A stretch of DNA of 64,000 nt. It comes from Enterobacteriaceae bacterium B14. GTDB lineage: Bacteria; Pseudomonadota; Gammaproteobacteria; Enterobacterales; Enterobacteriaceae. A program made the position numbers and the translations under genes. Where the stretch lies: the NCBI GenBank assembly GCA_000307305.1, contig DF158882.1, positions 176,576 through 240,575 of the forward strand. The letters are read 5' to 3'. Shown in pieces: positions 41,251 to 50,385 of the stretch. Each line of letters begins with the position of its first letter. The stretch's first letter is position 1. The notes under the pieces are model-generated. The model worked only from the letters and a program-made list of their open reading frames with translations. It was not told where the DNA came from and searched no databases.

Positions 41251-41862
41251 TTACACCTCGTTCCACGCCTTAACGAAATCTTGCGCCATCTTTGCTGTTA
41301 CGCTCACTGCTTGACCAGCACGATACAAATCGGAACCTAGCCCAGCCCCTTGGCAGCCTGCGGCAATAAACTGATGCAGGTTCTGGCTGGTTACGCCACC
41401 GACTGCATAGAGTGCTTGGTCTTTTGGCACGATGGCGCGAATCGCTTTCACATAGGCGATATCAACCCCAACACAAGGGAAGATTTTTACTACATCTGCA
41501 CCAGCATCAATGGCTTGATAGATTTCGCTCGGGGTAAATGCGCCAATACAGGTTGTTAAGCCCGCTGCTTTTGCTTTGCGGATTAACATCGGGTTGGTGT
41601 TTGGTGTCACCATCAATTTAGCACCGGTGGCGATCAGGTCATCCAGATAGCGCTCTTGTGTCACGGTTCCTGCGCCAATCAGCAGGCTATCTCCCCAGCG
41701 ATCTTGCAAAAGCTTGACGCTCTCTAGCCAGTCTGGTGAGTTGGTGGGGACTTCAATCATCTCAAAGCCTGCATCCACCAGCACCTGTGTATGCTCAAGT
41801 ACTTCAGCCGGGGTTATGCCACGTAAAATCGCGACAAGAGGGATCTTAGGAATAAAGTTCAT
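41251..41862 (-). CDS. dgoA: 2-dehydro-3-deoxy-6-phosphogalactonate aldolase
   Basis: A 203-residue class I aldolase of the KDPG/KDPGal family. It cleaves KDPGal to pyruvate and glyceraldehyde 3-phosphate. The core motifs LVAILRGITPAEV, GAGTVTQERYLD, the Schiff-base lysine in ADVVKIFPC, and AVGGVTSQNL are present. The frame is open 38 codons further upstream inside dgoK. MNFIPKIPLVAILRG (ATG 41862, AGGAG upstream) matches the E. coli DgoA start and gives a 17-bp overlap with dgoK. Confidence 0.95.
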   Translation of the reverse strand: MNFIPKIPLVAILRGITPAEVLEHTQVLVDAGFEMIEVPTNSPDWLESVKLLQDRWGDSLLIGAGTVTQERYLDDLIATGAKLMVTPNTNPMLIRKAKAAGLTTCIGAFTPSEIYQAIDAGADVVKIFPCVGVDIAYVKAIRAIVPKDQALYAVGGVTSQNLHQFIAAGCQGAGLGSDLYRAGQAVSVTAKMAQDFVKAWNEV

Positions 41863-42757
41863 GATAAATGCTCCTAAAGCCGTGGATGATGGCTTCTTCT
41901 GGGTCGAGAATGGTGGCGTTAATGCTGAGTAGTCTAAATGCCTGACGATAGAGTGCGGCGAGTGAAGGCGCGGCAATAATCGCGACTGTCGATGAAGGTT
42001 TTAAATTAGCGCTCTGGGTTGCCACTTCGTGGCCGATCAATAACCCTGATAACCAACCTGCTACATGCTCCGCAGGCATCCGGTGCAGAATTCGCGCCGA
42101 GCGTGCGAAAAACAGTTGAGCAATGATATTGCTACCTGCATTAATTCCCGCTTGTAGACCTTGTGCGAAAGCTTCTGGCACGATCTCTTTTGCGACACCT
42201 TGCCCGAGCAGGCTATTTTGCATAAGCAGATGGTATAGCTCACCTGTCATCACCGTATTAAATCGCGGGATAATCCCACCTTGCGGTGTTACCCATTTGG
42301 CATGGGTACCAGGGAAGACATAGCAGTCGGCACTTAGCTGTGCCATGGCGCCAAGTAACTGTACTTCTTCACCGCGCATCACATTGACACAGTCATCGTG
42401 GTTAACTGCTAGACCGGGCCGTAAATAGACCTCTGTTGGTAGAGTCGAGTCAACACGAATACAGCCAAGTTTTATAGCGGTAGGTGCTTGCGGCAGCATC
42501 TGATAGCCGCTATCCACCCAGCCACGGTCACTGCCTATCATTCCTGCCATAATCACAGGGACATGATGCGCGGCAATCCAGTTGCGCCAAGGTGCCAGCA
42601 CGTTAACCAGTAAGTGATCGAAGTTAGCGGGTTGCTCAACCTGAGTAACGCCGATGGGGTGGGTAATGATTTGAGTTTCGCTCCCGTTTTCCAGCCGATA
42701 GGCGCGAAAGTTGGTTGAGCCCCAATCAATGGCAATTAATCTGGTGATTTTACTCAT
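41846..42757 (-). CDS. dgoK: 2-dehydro-3-deoxygalactonokinase
   Basis: A 303-residue sugar-acid kinase of the DgoK family. It phosphorylates 2-dehydro-3-deoxygalactonate at O6 using ATP. The N-terminal phosphate loop is IDWGSTNFRAYR; GMIGSDRGW and FPGTHAKWV are family signatures, and GLLIGHEV follows. GAGG lies 8 nt before the ATG. Its end overlaps dgoA by 17 bp, indicating coupled translation. E. coli DgoK is of similar length. Confidence 0.95.
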   Translation of the reverse strand: MSKITRLIAIDWGSTNFRAYRLENGSETQIITHPIGVTQVEQPANFDHLLVNVLAPWRNWIAAHHVPVIMAGMIGSDRGWVDSGYQMLPQAPTAIKLGCIRVDSTLPTEVYLRPGLAVNHDDCVNVMRGEEVQLLGAMAQLSADCYVFPGTHAKWVTPQGGIIPRFNTVMTGELYHLLMQNSLLGQGVAKEIVPEAFAQGLQAGINAGSNIIAQLFFARSARILHRMPAEHVAGWLSGLLIGHEVATQSANLKPSSTVAIIAAPSLAALYRQAFRLLSINATILDPEEAIIHGFRSIYHELYS

Positions 42758-42796
42758 AATGTTGTCCTCACAATGTTGCTCTCACAGAGTCGTTCC

Positions 42797-43660
42797 TTAA
42801 AATTTCGAAGTGCGAGTTAGGCGAAATCGATTAGCCATTTGCCCTTTACCTACCCGTGGAAGCTGTAGCAGCCGGCCTTGCCACTCATCTGGCTGCTCAA
42901 TATCCAGCGCTGCGGTAGTGATATAGAGCGTTGTTAGATCGCGGCCGCCAAAGCAGCAACTGGTTGGGTTGAGTGCAGGAAGGGGGATAATCTGCTCAGT
43001 CGCGCTTTTGATGTCGTAAACCACTAGCTCATAGGCACCCCAACGAGCATTCCATAATTTGCCATCGGCACATAAAGCAGAGCCATCTGGTGCGCCGTGC
43101 TCGGCTTTTATTAAAGTCTGGCGGGTTTGCATCTCATCATGGCTTTGGTACAGCGTCGCCTCTTTGGAATCGGCGAAATAGAGTGTGCCATCGTGCCAGC
43201 ACAGGGTGTTGGCGATCCCTACGGGTTCACCGATGCGCTCGGCTTGGTTTTGTCCAGCAGCCAGACGGTACCAGTGCCCGACAGCGTCTGGGTCTTGATA
43301 AGTCATGGTGCCAAAAAACAGTTCACCCTGCGGTGATATTGCCCCTTCGTTAGAGCGAGTGGCGCCGTGTTGTTCTGGGTAGTCGGCAAGCTTCTTTTCA
43401 ACACATGAGCTGCTAAGGCAGTAAGTAAAGATCCCTTCATCTGTCACCAACAGGAGGCGATCGGGGTCTGTGGTTAGCGTAATCGCACTGGTGAGATAAG
43501 GTAATTGTCTCGTCTGGGTATCACCGCTTAGCGGATCAAAACAGAGTAACTGTTTTTGCAGAATATCGAGGAAATAGAGGCGCTGTTGCTGTTCACACCA
43601 CACTGGGCTCTCCCCCAGCGTGTAGCAATGTGTATCAGCCAGACTTACCGCAATCGTCAT
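42797..43660 (-). CDS. SMP-30/gluconolactonase-family sugar lactonase
   Basis: A 287-residue six-bladed beta-propeller lactonase. The N-terminal metal glutamate is in LGESPVWCEQQ. NTLCWHDGTLYFADS and PDGSALCADGKLWNARWG are typical of the family. In this locus it should hydrolyse galactono-lactone to galactonate. The frame runs 56 codons further upstream, but MTIAVSLADTHCYTLGE (ATG 43660, AAGGA upstream) is the sensible start. It lies between the SDR dehydrogenase and dgoK genes on the same strand. Confidence 0.9.
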   Translation of the reverse strand: MTIAVSLADTHCYTLGESPVWCEQQQRLYFLDILQKQLLCFDPLSGDTQTRQLPYLTSAITLTTDPDRLLLVTDEGIFTYCLSSSCVEKKLADYPEQHGATRSNEGAISPQGELFFGTMTYQDPDAVGHWYRLAAGQNQAERIGEPVGIANTLCWHDGTLYFADSKEATLYQSHDEMQTRQTLIKAEHGAPDGSALCADGKLWNARWGAYELVVYDIKSATEQIIPLPALNPTSCCFGGRDLTTLYITTAALDIEQPDEWQGRLLQLPRVGKGQMANRFRLTRTSKF

Positions 43661-43793
43661 GATGGTTCCTTGGTTAGCTCTCACATACCCACCATACTTG
43701 AAGCGAAGTTGCAGATCTGTGCTTGTTACCCGAAACTTGCAACTCAAAACGTAAAGTTTGACACTCGCTATTAAAAATAGGGGGTATGAAGTG

Positions 43794-44573
43794 TTAGTCG
43801 CAATATACCTGAGTGCGTCCACCGTCAATTAAGATATCGGTCGCATTGATAAAGGGGGCTTCATCCGAGCCCAAGAACAGCGCGGTATAGGCTACCTCTT
43901 CTGGTCGACCGATACGTTTGCAAGGCAGGATCTCCGCTTGACGGCGCTCTTCTTCTGCTGGGTTTTCACAGCTATTAAAATAGGCTTCGGCGATAGGGGT
44001 CATAATCAGCCCCGGTGAAATAGAGTTCACTCGAATACCCTGCGCTGCATACTGAATGCCCAGTGCACGGGTCAACCCGATGAGGCCATGTTTCACAACC
44101 GGATAAGGGAATGAGTTAGCAATAATCTTATGCCCGTGTACCGAGGCAATATTCACGATGCTACCGGATTGTTTATCCAGCATATGGGGTAAGACGGCTT
44201 GGCAGCAATTCCATACACCTTCTAAATCGACAGAGAAGCATCGCTGCCACTCTTCAGGGGTAAGCTTAACTGGATCGTTAAAGACGTTGATGCCTGCGTT
44301 ATTGATCAAAATATCAATGCCGCCCAGTGTGTTGATCGCGGCTTCTACCATCTGTTCAATAGCTTGGCGGCTGCTGACATCAACGTGAATGGCAATGCAT
44401 CGACGTCCGGTTCGTTCGCTCAGCTCGGCAGCGAGTGCAGTGGCTTTATCTTGCTGGACATCAGCCAATACTACATCCGCCCCTTGCTCAGCATAGAGCG
44501 TGGCAATCGCCGCACCAATACCTTGCGCAGCACCTGTAACGATAACTTTTTTGCCTAAAACTCGATGACTCAT
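43794..44573 (-). CDS. SDR-family dehydrogenase, probable galactose 1-dehydrogenase
   Basis: A 259-residue short-chain dehydrogenase. Cofactor loop TGAAQGIGAAIA, NNAG motif in LINNAGINVF, catalytic serine in VNIASVHGH, and the Tyr-Lys pair in PYPVVKHG. VNSISPGLIMTP and the C-terminal DGGRTQVYCD complete the fold. Its position at the head of a lactonase-DgoK-DgoA-DgoD operon argues that it oxidises galactose (or a related aldose) to the lactone. Substrate specificity is inferred from context only. It is divergent from the sugar transporter gene across a region with two palindromic operators. Confidence 0.85.
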   Translation of the reverse strand: MSHRVLGKKVIVTGAAQGIGAAIATLYAEQGADVVLADVQQDKATALAAELSERTGRRCIAIHVDVSSRQAIEQMVEAAINTLGGIDILINNAGINVFNDPVKLTPEEWQRCFSVDLEGVWNCCQAVLPHMLDKQSGSIVNIASVHGHKIIANSFPYPVVKHGLIGLTRALGIQYAAQGIRVNSISPGLIMTPIAEAYFNSCENPAEEERRQAEILPCKRIGRPEEVAYTALFLGSDEAPFINATDILIDGGRTQVYCD

Positions 44574-44946
44574 GCTCTCTTATCCTTTTACTGATTGGAT
44601 AGGCTCTCTCCAAACCGGAGAAATCAATTTTTCCGCAGTATATAGACAAGGCCGGGGAGAAATTTGTGAGTCTATTCACCATTAAAACTAAACTAAGGTT
44701 TGTTTTATGTCTTTCTAATAGCGTGAAAAGGAAGGGAGTTAGCAAATATAGTGATAGAATAGGCTAAAAATGAAACATTACATCAATGAATTTAAAATAA
44801 AACAAAACTAAGTTTAGTTTAATGTGTGATGTGCTAATCAGAGTGGCAGAGCAACATTCTTTAAAGTGACGCAGCGTGTTACCCGCTGTCTATTTTTTGT
44901 ACAGATACGGTGACGATAACAATAGCGACAACTGCGAGGATGCATA
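44574..44946. promoter_or_regulatory. Divergent galactose promoter region with two 25-bp palindromes
   Basis: Two related imperfect palindromes are visible, at 44683-44707 (starting TAAAACTAAACT) and 44798-44822 (starting TAAAACAAAACT), both ending in GTTT-rich arms. Their centres are 115 bp apart, close to eleven helical turns, which suits DNA looping. They lie between the divergent dehydrogenase and transporter genes. The ROK-family regulator encoded at 46382 is the natural candidate to bind them (inference). Confidence 0.6.
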
Positions 44947-46347
44947 ATGGCGAGTTCTTCAGTACAGCAGCTTAAAATGAAAAACATCTGGGTGATGTGC
45001 CTAGTTGCCGCCTGTGGCGGGCTGCTTTTTGGCTATGATTGGGTTGTGATTGGCGGTGCCAAACCTTTTTACGAAGCCTATTTTAATATTTCTGATCCAG
45101 TGTTAATCGGCTGGGCGATGAGTTCAGCACTAGTGGGTTGTATTGCAGGTGCCGTGATATCCGGCACGCTTTCCGACCGTTACGGTCGTAAGCCATCGTT
45201 ATTACTGTCGGCTTTACTTTTTACCATCTCAGCGCTGGGCACTGCGATGGCCTCAACGTTTGACCACTTTATCTGGTTCCGCATTTTAGGTGGCATCGGT
45301 ATTGGGATTGCCTCGGCGCTCTCTCCGGTCTATATCGCCGAAATTAGCCCAAGTGAGCAGCGTGGTCGTTTTGTTGCCGTCAACCAGCTCACTATCGTGA
45401 TCGGCGTATTAGCTGCGCAGATCGTTAACCTCTTGTTGGCTGAGCCAGTGGCTTCAGGCAGTACGGTTGCCGAGATTGCGACGAGCTGGAATGGCCAGAC
45501 AGGCTGGCGTTATATGTTTGTCGCTCAGTTAGTGCCTTCTGTCACCTTCTTAGTATTGATGTTCTTTATGCCAGAATCGCCGCGCTGGTTAATCAAAGCA
45601 GGGCGTGATGAGCAGGCTCGAGCAACGTTGCTGAAAATTGGTGATGAAGCTTATGCAGGTGAAACGGTAACGGCGATTCAGCAATCGATGGGCCAAGAAA
45701 CCGGCAAAGTGCCTTTCTCTGCGCTATTCGCTCCTGATGTTCGTCCGATTATGGTGATTGGTATTGTTCTGGCGATTTTCCAGCAGTGGTGCGGGATCAA
45801 CGTAATTTTTAACTATGCTCAGGAGATTTTTGCCTCTGCGGGGTTTGATATCAACGACACGCTGAAATCGATTGTCGCCACGGGGTTAATTAACCTGATC
45901 TTCACGATTTTGGCGCTGCCGCTGGTGGATAAGTTGGGGCGTAGAAAGCTGATGCTGTTAGGTTCTGCAGGGCTTTGCGTTATCTATGCGCTGATGTCTG
46001 TGGCTTATGCGACGGGAGCACTGGGTTTACCTGTGCTGATTCTGGTTCTGGTGGCTATCTCTATTTATGCAGTGACACTTGCACCCGTCACTTGGGTTCT
46101 GTTGTCTGAGATCTTCCCGAACCGTATCCGTGGTGTCGCGATGTCTGTTGCGACCTTTGCTCTATGGGTAGCCTGTTTTGCACTGACTTACTCTTTCCCT
46201 CTGCTTAATGCAAAACTGGGCGCTGCGGGAAGCTTCCTGCTATATGGCATCATCTGCCTTATCGGTTTCATGTTTATCTTTAAGCGTGTGCCAGAAACTA
46301 AAGGCGTTTCACTCGAAGAGTTAGAAAAACACCTTACCCGTTCATAA
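44947..46347 (+). CDS. Sugar:H+ symporter of the MFS sugar-porter family
   Basis: A 466-residue, 12-TM transporter of the GalP/XylE/AraE type. Family signatures: GYDWVVIGGA in TM1, DRYGRKPSLL, the PESPRWLIKAGR motif after TM6, QQWCGINVIFNYA in TM7, DKLGRRKLML and the C-terminal PETKGVSLEELE. GAGG precedes the ATG. The gene is divergent from the galactose-oxidation operon, so galactose is the likely substrate, but XylE-like and GalP-like proteins are hard to separate by eye. Confidence 0.92.
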   Translation: MASSSVQQLKMKNIWVMCLVAACGGLLFGYDWVVIGGAKPFYEAYFNISDPVLIGWAMSSALVGCIAGAVISGTLSDRYGRKPSLLLSALLFTISALGTAMASTFDHFIWFRILGGIGIGIASALSPVYIAEISPSEQRGRFVAVNQLTIVIGVLAAQIVNLLLAEPVASGSTVAEIATSWNGQTGWRYMFVAQLVPSVTFLVLMFFMPESPRWLIKAGRDEQARATLLKIGDEAYAGETVTAIQQSMGQETGKVPFSALFAPDVRPIMVIGIVLAIFQQWCGINVIFNYAQEIFASAGFDINDTLKSIVATGLINLIFTILALPLVDKLGRRKLMLLGSAGLCVIYALMSVAYATGALGLPVLILVLVAISIYAVTLAPVTWVLLSEIFPNRIRGVAMSVATFALWVACFALTYSFPLLNAKLGAAGSFLLYGIICLIGFMFIFKRVPETKGVSLEELEKHLTRS

Positions 46348-46369
46348 AATACAGTGATAAATGTGGAAG

Positions 46370-46392
46370 ATGCGGCCTGAACTAGGCCGCAT
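46370..46392. terminator. Bidirectional terminator between transporter and ROK genes
   Basis: ATGCGGCCT (46370-46378) and AGGCCGCAT (46384-46392), a perfect 9-bp stem with a 5-nt loop, overlap the 3' end of the convergent ROK gene. Confidence 0.6.
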
Positions 46393-47593
46393 TTAGCGCT
46401 TCTTCTACCAGTAGAAAACCGATCCCCATGAGCCGCTCATCTTCAGAGAGTTTGCCAAACTGTACTAACATCTGTTGATTTTGTAGGTTATTGGGGCTTT
46501 CAAAAGGGTTTAAATACATCTGTTCGGTGATTTTACCCAGCCAGTGCTCCCCTAGTTGGGTTGCACTCCCGTAGAGAATAATTTGGTTAATATTCAAGGT
46601 AAGCAGGAAATTGTACAGGCTGATCCCAAGAATACGAGCGACTCGCTCAATCACGCTGACGACTCGGCTATCCTGTTGCAAATAGAGTGCAACACAATCT
46701 TCAAAACTGAGATGGTCAAAATCTTGCTCCTGCTGGCGATTGACCGAGTGTTTAATCAGCGTGCGGATCTCCGCTAGCATGGCTTCAGAAGAGGCGACGG
46801 TTTCTAGGCAACCATAACGACCGCAGCCGCATTTTTTGCCATCTGGCACCACAATGGTATGGCCGATTTGCCCACTACCAAACTGCTTCCCGCGGTAGAT
46901 CTCATCATTAATTAGAAAAGAGGAGCCGATACCGTAATCGATATTCATCACACAGAAATCATTAGGAGCCTGTTGTGAGAGCCACTTTTCTGCCAGAGCC
47001 AGTGTTACGCAGTCATTATCCAGCGTCACTTTGGCATTAAGGCGCGACTCCAGCAGATATTTGAACTCAATGGGTTCATGCCAAGGGGCTTGCGGCATAT
47101 TCAGTGAAGTACCCGTATGTGTATCTACCTGACCGTGAACCGCCATGACTAAATTCAGTGGTCGCCCTTGGTTGTGCTGCTTCAACTTCGAATAGAAACG
47201 CACGATATCTTCAATGAGCTCAGCACCGCTGAGAGGGGCAATACTCAAGCGTCGCGCTTCATGTTTCTGGTTGATATGGCTATCGACGACAACGCCTGCC
47301 AAACGGGTAGGGGAGACAGAGAGGCACAGAATATCGTAGGGCTTATCGGCAATAGTATATAAGCCGTCAGAGTTGCCCCGCGTTGGGCTAATGTTGGGCC
47401 GCTGGATGATTAGGCCTTCATGTAGTAGATCGGCGATGATTTTACTCACGGTGGTGATAGTGAGTTTAGCTGCGTTAGCGAGTTGCGCTTTCCCCATCGC
47501 TTTATTCTTGTACAACAGCCCCAAAATGACTTTGCGATTGTGGCGGCGTACTTGCTTAACGTTTAGCCCGACAGCATTGATTTTTTTTAACAT
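46382..47593 (-). CDS. ROK-family transcriptional regulator (NagC/XylR-type)
   Basis: A 403-residue repressor-like protein. The N-terminal winged helix (residues 20-75) contains AQLANAAKLTITTVSKII. The C-terminal ROK sugar-binding domain has DNDCVTLALAE, GQIGHTIVVPDG and the zinc motif CGCGRYGCLETVAS. Such proteins repress sugar catabolic operons until bound by their sugar. It lies between the transporter (convergent) and the aldose epimerase (divergent, 102-bp gap), inside the galactose locus. Likely targets are the two palindromes at 44683 and 44798. AGAAG precedes the ATG. Confidence 0.88.
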   Translation of the reverse strand: MLKKINAVGLNVKQVRRHNRKVILGLLYKNKAMGKAQLANAAKLTITTVSKIIADLLHEGLIIQRPNISPTRGNSDGLYTIADKPYDILCLSVSPTRLAGVVVDSHINQKHEARRLSIAPLSGAELIEDIVRFYSKLKQHNQGRPLNLVMAVHGQVDTHTGTSLNMPQAPWHEPIEFKYLLESRLNAKVTLDNDCVTLALAEKWLSQQAPNDFCVMNIDYGIGSSFLINDEIYRGKQFGSGQIGHTIVVPDGKKCGCGRYGCLETVASSEAMLAEIRTLIKHSVNRQQEQDFDHLSFEDCVALYLQQDSRVVSVIERVARILGISLYNFLLTLNINQIILYGSATQLGEHWLGKITEQMYLNPFESPNNLQNQQMLVQFGKLSEDERLMGIGFLLVEEALNAA

Positions 47594-47695
47594 AGATATG
47601 CTTCTAGTTGATGTGATTTTTATAATGAATAGAAATAGTTAGTTAAAAAATAGCGGGCGCATCAGCGCAGCAATGGCTCACAGGTATAGCGAAAA

Positions 47696-48568
47696 ATGCA
47701 AAACTACACAATCAAAAACAGTTATCTAACCTTAACCGTATGCGAGCGGGGAGCATCGATTATTGATCTATCAACGGCAGCGTCGTCGTTCCCAGTTTTA
47801 CGTCCGGTATCACAGGGAGACGCGTTTAATGCCGGGGAGAGTGCGTTGTTCCCTCTGGTGCCTTTTGCCAACCGTATCCGCAATAATGCTTTTGAGTGGC
47901 AGGGTGAGCAGATAAAATTGCCGCACCATGCGCTAGACAGTGATTTCTTTCTGCATGGCGATGGTTGGGTAAGTGATTGGTCACTACGGGAACAGAGCCA
48001 AACACATTTATTGTTCGAGCTAACCTCTCAGATTGAACATGTTTGTCGCTATCGTGCCACCTTAGGTTATTGGCTAGAAGAGGGGTGCTTAGTGAGTCAA
48101 TTAAGCGTGCAAAACGAAGGTGAGCAAGCATTTCCTTTCGGACTGGGGCTGCATCCCTTTTTCACCGTTATTGAGGGTACACAGCTACAGTTTAGTGCCA
48201 GTGGTATGTGGCTAGAAGATGAGAGTTATCTGCCAACGGAACACTTAGAGTCTGTTCCTGCTGACTTCTGCTTTCATACGCTAAGAGAGGTTCCAGCCCG
48301 CTGGATTAACAATGGTTTCACCGGCTGGAGCGGTTGTGCAAGGTTAATTCATCCTAATGGTATACGGGTTATGATGACTAGCGACTGCCCTGTGTTGCAG
48401 GTTTTTCAGCCAGAAAATCACGACCTTAGTGTGCAGCGTTTTATCTGTTTAGAACCGCAAACCCATGCAGTGGATGACCACAACCGAGCAGTTAAAGGTC
48501 TATTACAGCTCTTACAGTCTGGGCAGAAAATGCAGATGAAAATGGAGATTCATGTAGCAACAGCGTAA
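47696..48568 (+). CDS. Aldose 1-epimerase family protein (GalM/YihR-like)
   Basis: A 290-residue galactose mutarotase-like enzyme. The conserved substrate arginine is in FANRIRNNAF, the catalytic histidines are in FFLHGDGW and LGLHPFF, and the catalytic glutamate is in FICLEPQTHA. It interconverts alpha and beta anomers of aldohexoses, feeding the dehydrogenase with the correct anomer. It is divergent from the ROK regulator gene. The ribosome binding site is weak (AGCGAAAA). Confidence 0.88.
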   Translation: MQNYTIKNSYLTLTVCERGASIIDLSTAASSFPVLRPVSQGDAFNAGESALFPLVPFANRIRNNAFEWQGEQIKLPHHALDSDFFLHGDGWVSDWSLREQSQTHLLFELTSQIEHVCRYRATLGYWLEEGCLVSQLSVQNEGEQAFPFGLGLHPFFTVIEGTQLQFSASGMWLEDESYLPTEHLESVPADFCFHTLREVPARWINNGFTGWSGCARLIHPNGIRVMMTSDCPVLQVFQPENHDLSVQRFICLEPQTHAVDDHNRAVKGLLQLLQSGQKMQMKMEIHVATA

Positions 48569-48978
48569 ACCATTGCTTCTTTTTTCTGCCATATTGTTAT
48601 TGATATGGCAGAGCGTAGTTCCAGTAATTTATCCTCCTTTAGCCGCTAAATAGCTCAATATCTCCTCTTTATCGTCTCTTTTTTGCGAACTAGCACATGC
48701 ATAAAAGGCTGCTACTATCATAGTACTTACCTCGCTAAAAAGGGGGGATGTATTTATGAAGAGCACATTTTGGCAATAAACCTATAAAAATAGTGGTTTT
48801 TAGTGGTATTAGTGTAATGTTACGTCATTTCACTGTTAAAAAATCAGTGCATTAATTCAAAAATAGTTAGATAAACAGATTAATTCTTGTGATAATGCTT
48901 ATTTTTTAGGGCTATTGTAATACACAGCATGCATTGCATAGACATTAATACTAACTCAACACCAAAGAGCATAAGAAA
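48569..48978. promoter_or_regulatory. Upstream region of the exopolysaccharide operon
   Basis: This 410-bp gene-free stretch must contain the exopolysaccharide promoter. It starts with an inverted repeat TCTGCCATA (48586-48594) and TATGGCAGA (48604-48612). The rest is AT-rich with A- and T-tracts. I looked for a JUMPstart/ops element (GGCGGTAG) and did not find one, so RfaH control is not supported. One tiny frame (MKSTFWQ at about 48756) is probably chance. Confidence 0.4.
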
Positions 48979-50385
48979 ATGCAAAGCAATCCACTGAAAA
49001 TCATCTACGGGGGGTATTCAGTATTCATAAAGTTGATTGATTTTATTTCTATCAACTCGATCCTTATACTGAGTGCATGGCTATTAGGAATAGAGTCTTT
49101 TGATGAAGTGGTACTGACCAGCCTGCTACTCTCCACATCATTTCTCTTATTTGGTGAGTACACCGGTCTGTATCGCAACAAACTCAAGAATATGAAGTTA
49201 CGTGGGCAGGGACGATTATGGGGAACGGCCTTTTTAGCTATCGTATTTGTTGAGCTGATTAGAATATCGGTAAGTGGATTAGACTACTTAGGCTATCTAG
49301 AGCCATTCGATAGAAAGTACTTTCCTGCGACGCTGCTCTGGTATGTTATCCCGTTATGCTCGCTCTATTTCACTCGCTTAGTTGTATTTAAAATCTCCAT
49401 TAACAAAGAGATCCGTGTTGCGATAGTCGGGCTGACGGCGGGTGGTTTGGCTGCCGAGAATGCGTTGATGAAAGAGTATTCCAACAGGAAGTTGGATTTA
49501 GCATTCTATGATGATCGCAATGCATCCCGTTTTAGCTATATGACCAAAAGCCCTTTCAAAGGCAAAGTTCGTGCGTTAATCGAAGAGGCTCATGCAGGTA
49601 GAATCGATGAGATTTATATTGCATTACCTATGGTTGCGCTAGATCGCATTCGCTATTTTCTGTCGATGATGTCAGATACGACGGTGGATACGTATATCGT
49701 CCCAGATCTCTACTCTTATAGCTCACATGTCTCCCAGCTTCGCTCTATTAGTAATATCCAAACCATCAGTATTTTTAGTTCTCCATTTGAAGGAGTTGGG
49801 TCTTTTATTAAGCGTTTGGAAGACCTCGTGGTGGGTGGCCTTATCACGATAATGATCTCTCCGTTGCTGCTGTTTGTTGCAGCAGGAATAAAACTCACTT
49901 CACGTGGCCCAGTATTCTTTAAGCAAGACCGCTATGGTCTCAGCGGGCAGAAAATCAAAGTTTGGAAATTCCGCTCAATGAAAGTGATGGAGAACGATGC
50001 GGTTGTTACTCAAGCGACCAAGAATGACCCACGAGTCACCCGTTTCGGTGCGTTTTTACGCCGAACTTCTCTCGATGAATTGCCTCAGTTCTTTAATGTG
50101 TTGCAGGGCACCATGTCGATTGTTGGGCCCCGTCCGCATGCTGTAACGCACAATGAGCAGTATCGTCAACTGGTAGAAAACTACATGGTTCGGCACAAAG
50201 TGAAACCGGGTATCACCGGTTTGGCTCAAGTGAATGGCTATCGTGGAGAAGTTGATACGCTGGACAAAATGGAGAAACGTGTTCACTACGATATTGAATA
50301 CATTCAAAGTTGGTCTTTATGGCTGGATATAAAGATTATCATTGGAACCATTTTCAAAGGCTTTGTCGGTGAAAACGCGTACTAA
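48979..50385 (+). CDS. Undecaprenyl-phosphate sugar phosphotransferase (WcaJ/GumD type)
   Basis: A 468-residue polyisoprenyl-phosphate hexose-1-phosphate transferase that starts repeat-unit assembly on undecaprenyl phosphate at the inner membrane. N-terminal hydrophobic segments (about residues 10-130) and a CoA-binding-like middle domain (VAIVGLTAGGLAAEN) precede a membrane-reentrant helix near 285-305 (VGGLITIMISPLLLFVAAG). The catalytic domain has KVWKFRSMKV, RTSLDELPQFFNVL and MSIVGPRPHA. The donor sugar, often glucose, is not readable from sequence. It is the first gene of the operon; its end overlaps the beta-barrel gene by 17 bp. Confidence 0.92.
   Translation: MQSNPLKIIYGGYSVFIKLIDFISINSILILSAWLLGIESFDEVVLTSLLLSTSFLLFGEYTGLYRNKLKNMKLRGQGRLWGTAFLAIVFVELIRISVSGLDYLGYLEPFDRKYFPATLLWYVIPLCSLYFTRLVVFKISINKEIRVAIVGLTAGGLAAENALMKEYSNRKLDLAFYDDRNASRFSYMTKSPFKGKVRALIEEAHAGRIDEIYIALPMVALDRIRYFLSMMSDTTVDTYIVPDLYSYSSHVSQLRSISNIQTISIFSSPFEGVGSFIKRLEDLVVGGLITIMISPLLLFVAAGIKLTSRGPVFFKQDRYGLSGQKIKVWKFRSMKVMENDAVVTQATKNDPRVTRFGAFLRRTSLDELPQFFNVLQGTMSIVGPRPHAVTHNEQYRQLVENYMVRHKVKPGITGLAQVNGYRGEVDTLDKMEKRVHYDIEYIQSWSLWLDIKIIIGTIFKGFVGENAY

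Noticed and set aside
48569..48978. JUMPstart/ops (RfaH) element upstream of the exopolysaccharide operon
   Set aside because: No GGCGGTAG or close variant was found in this region.
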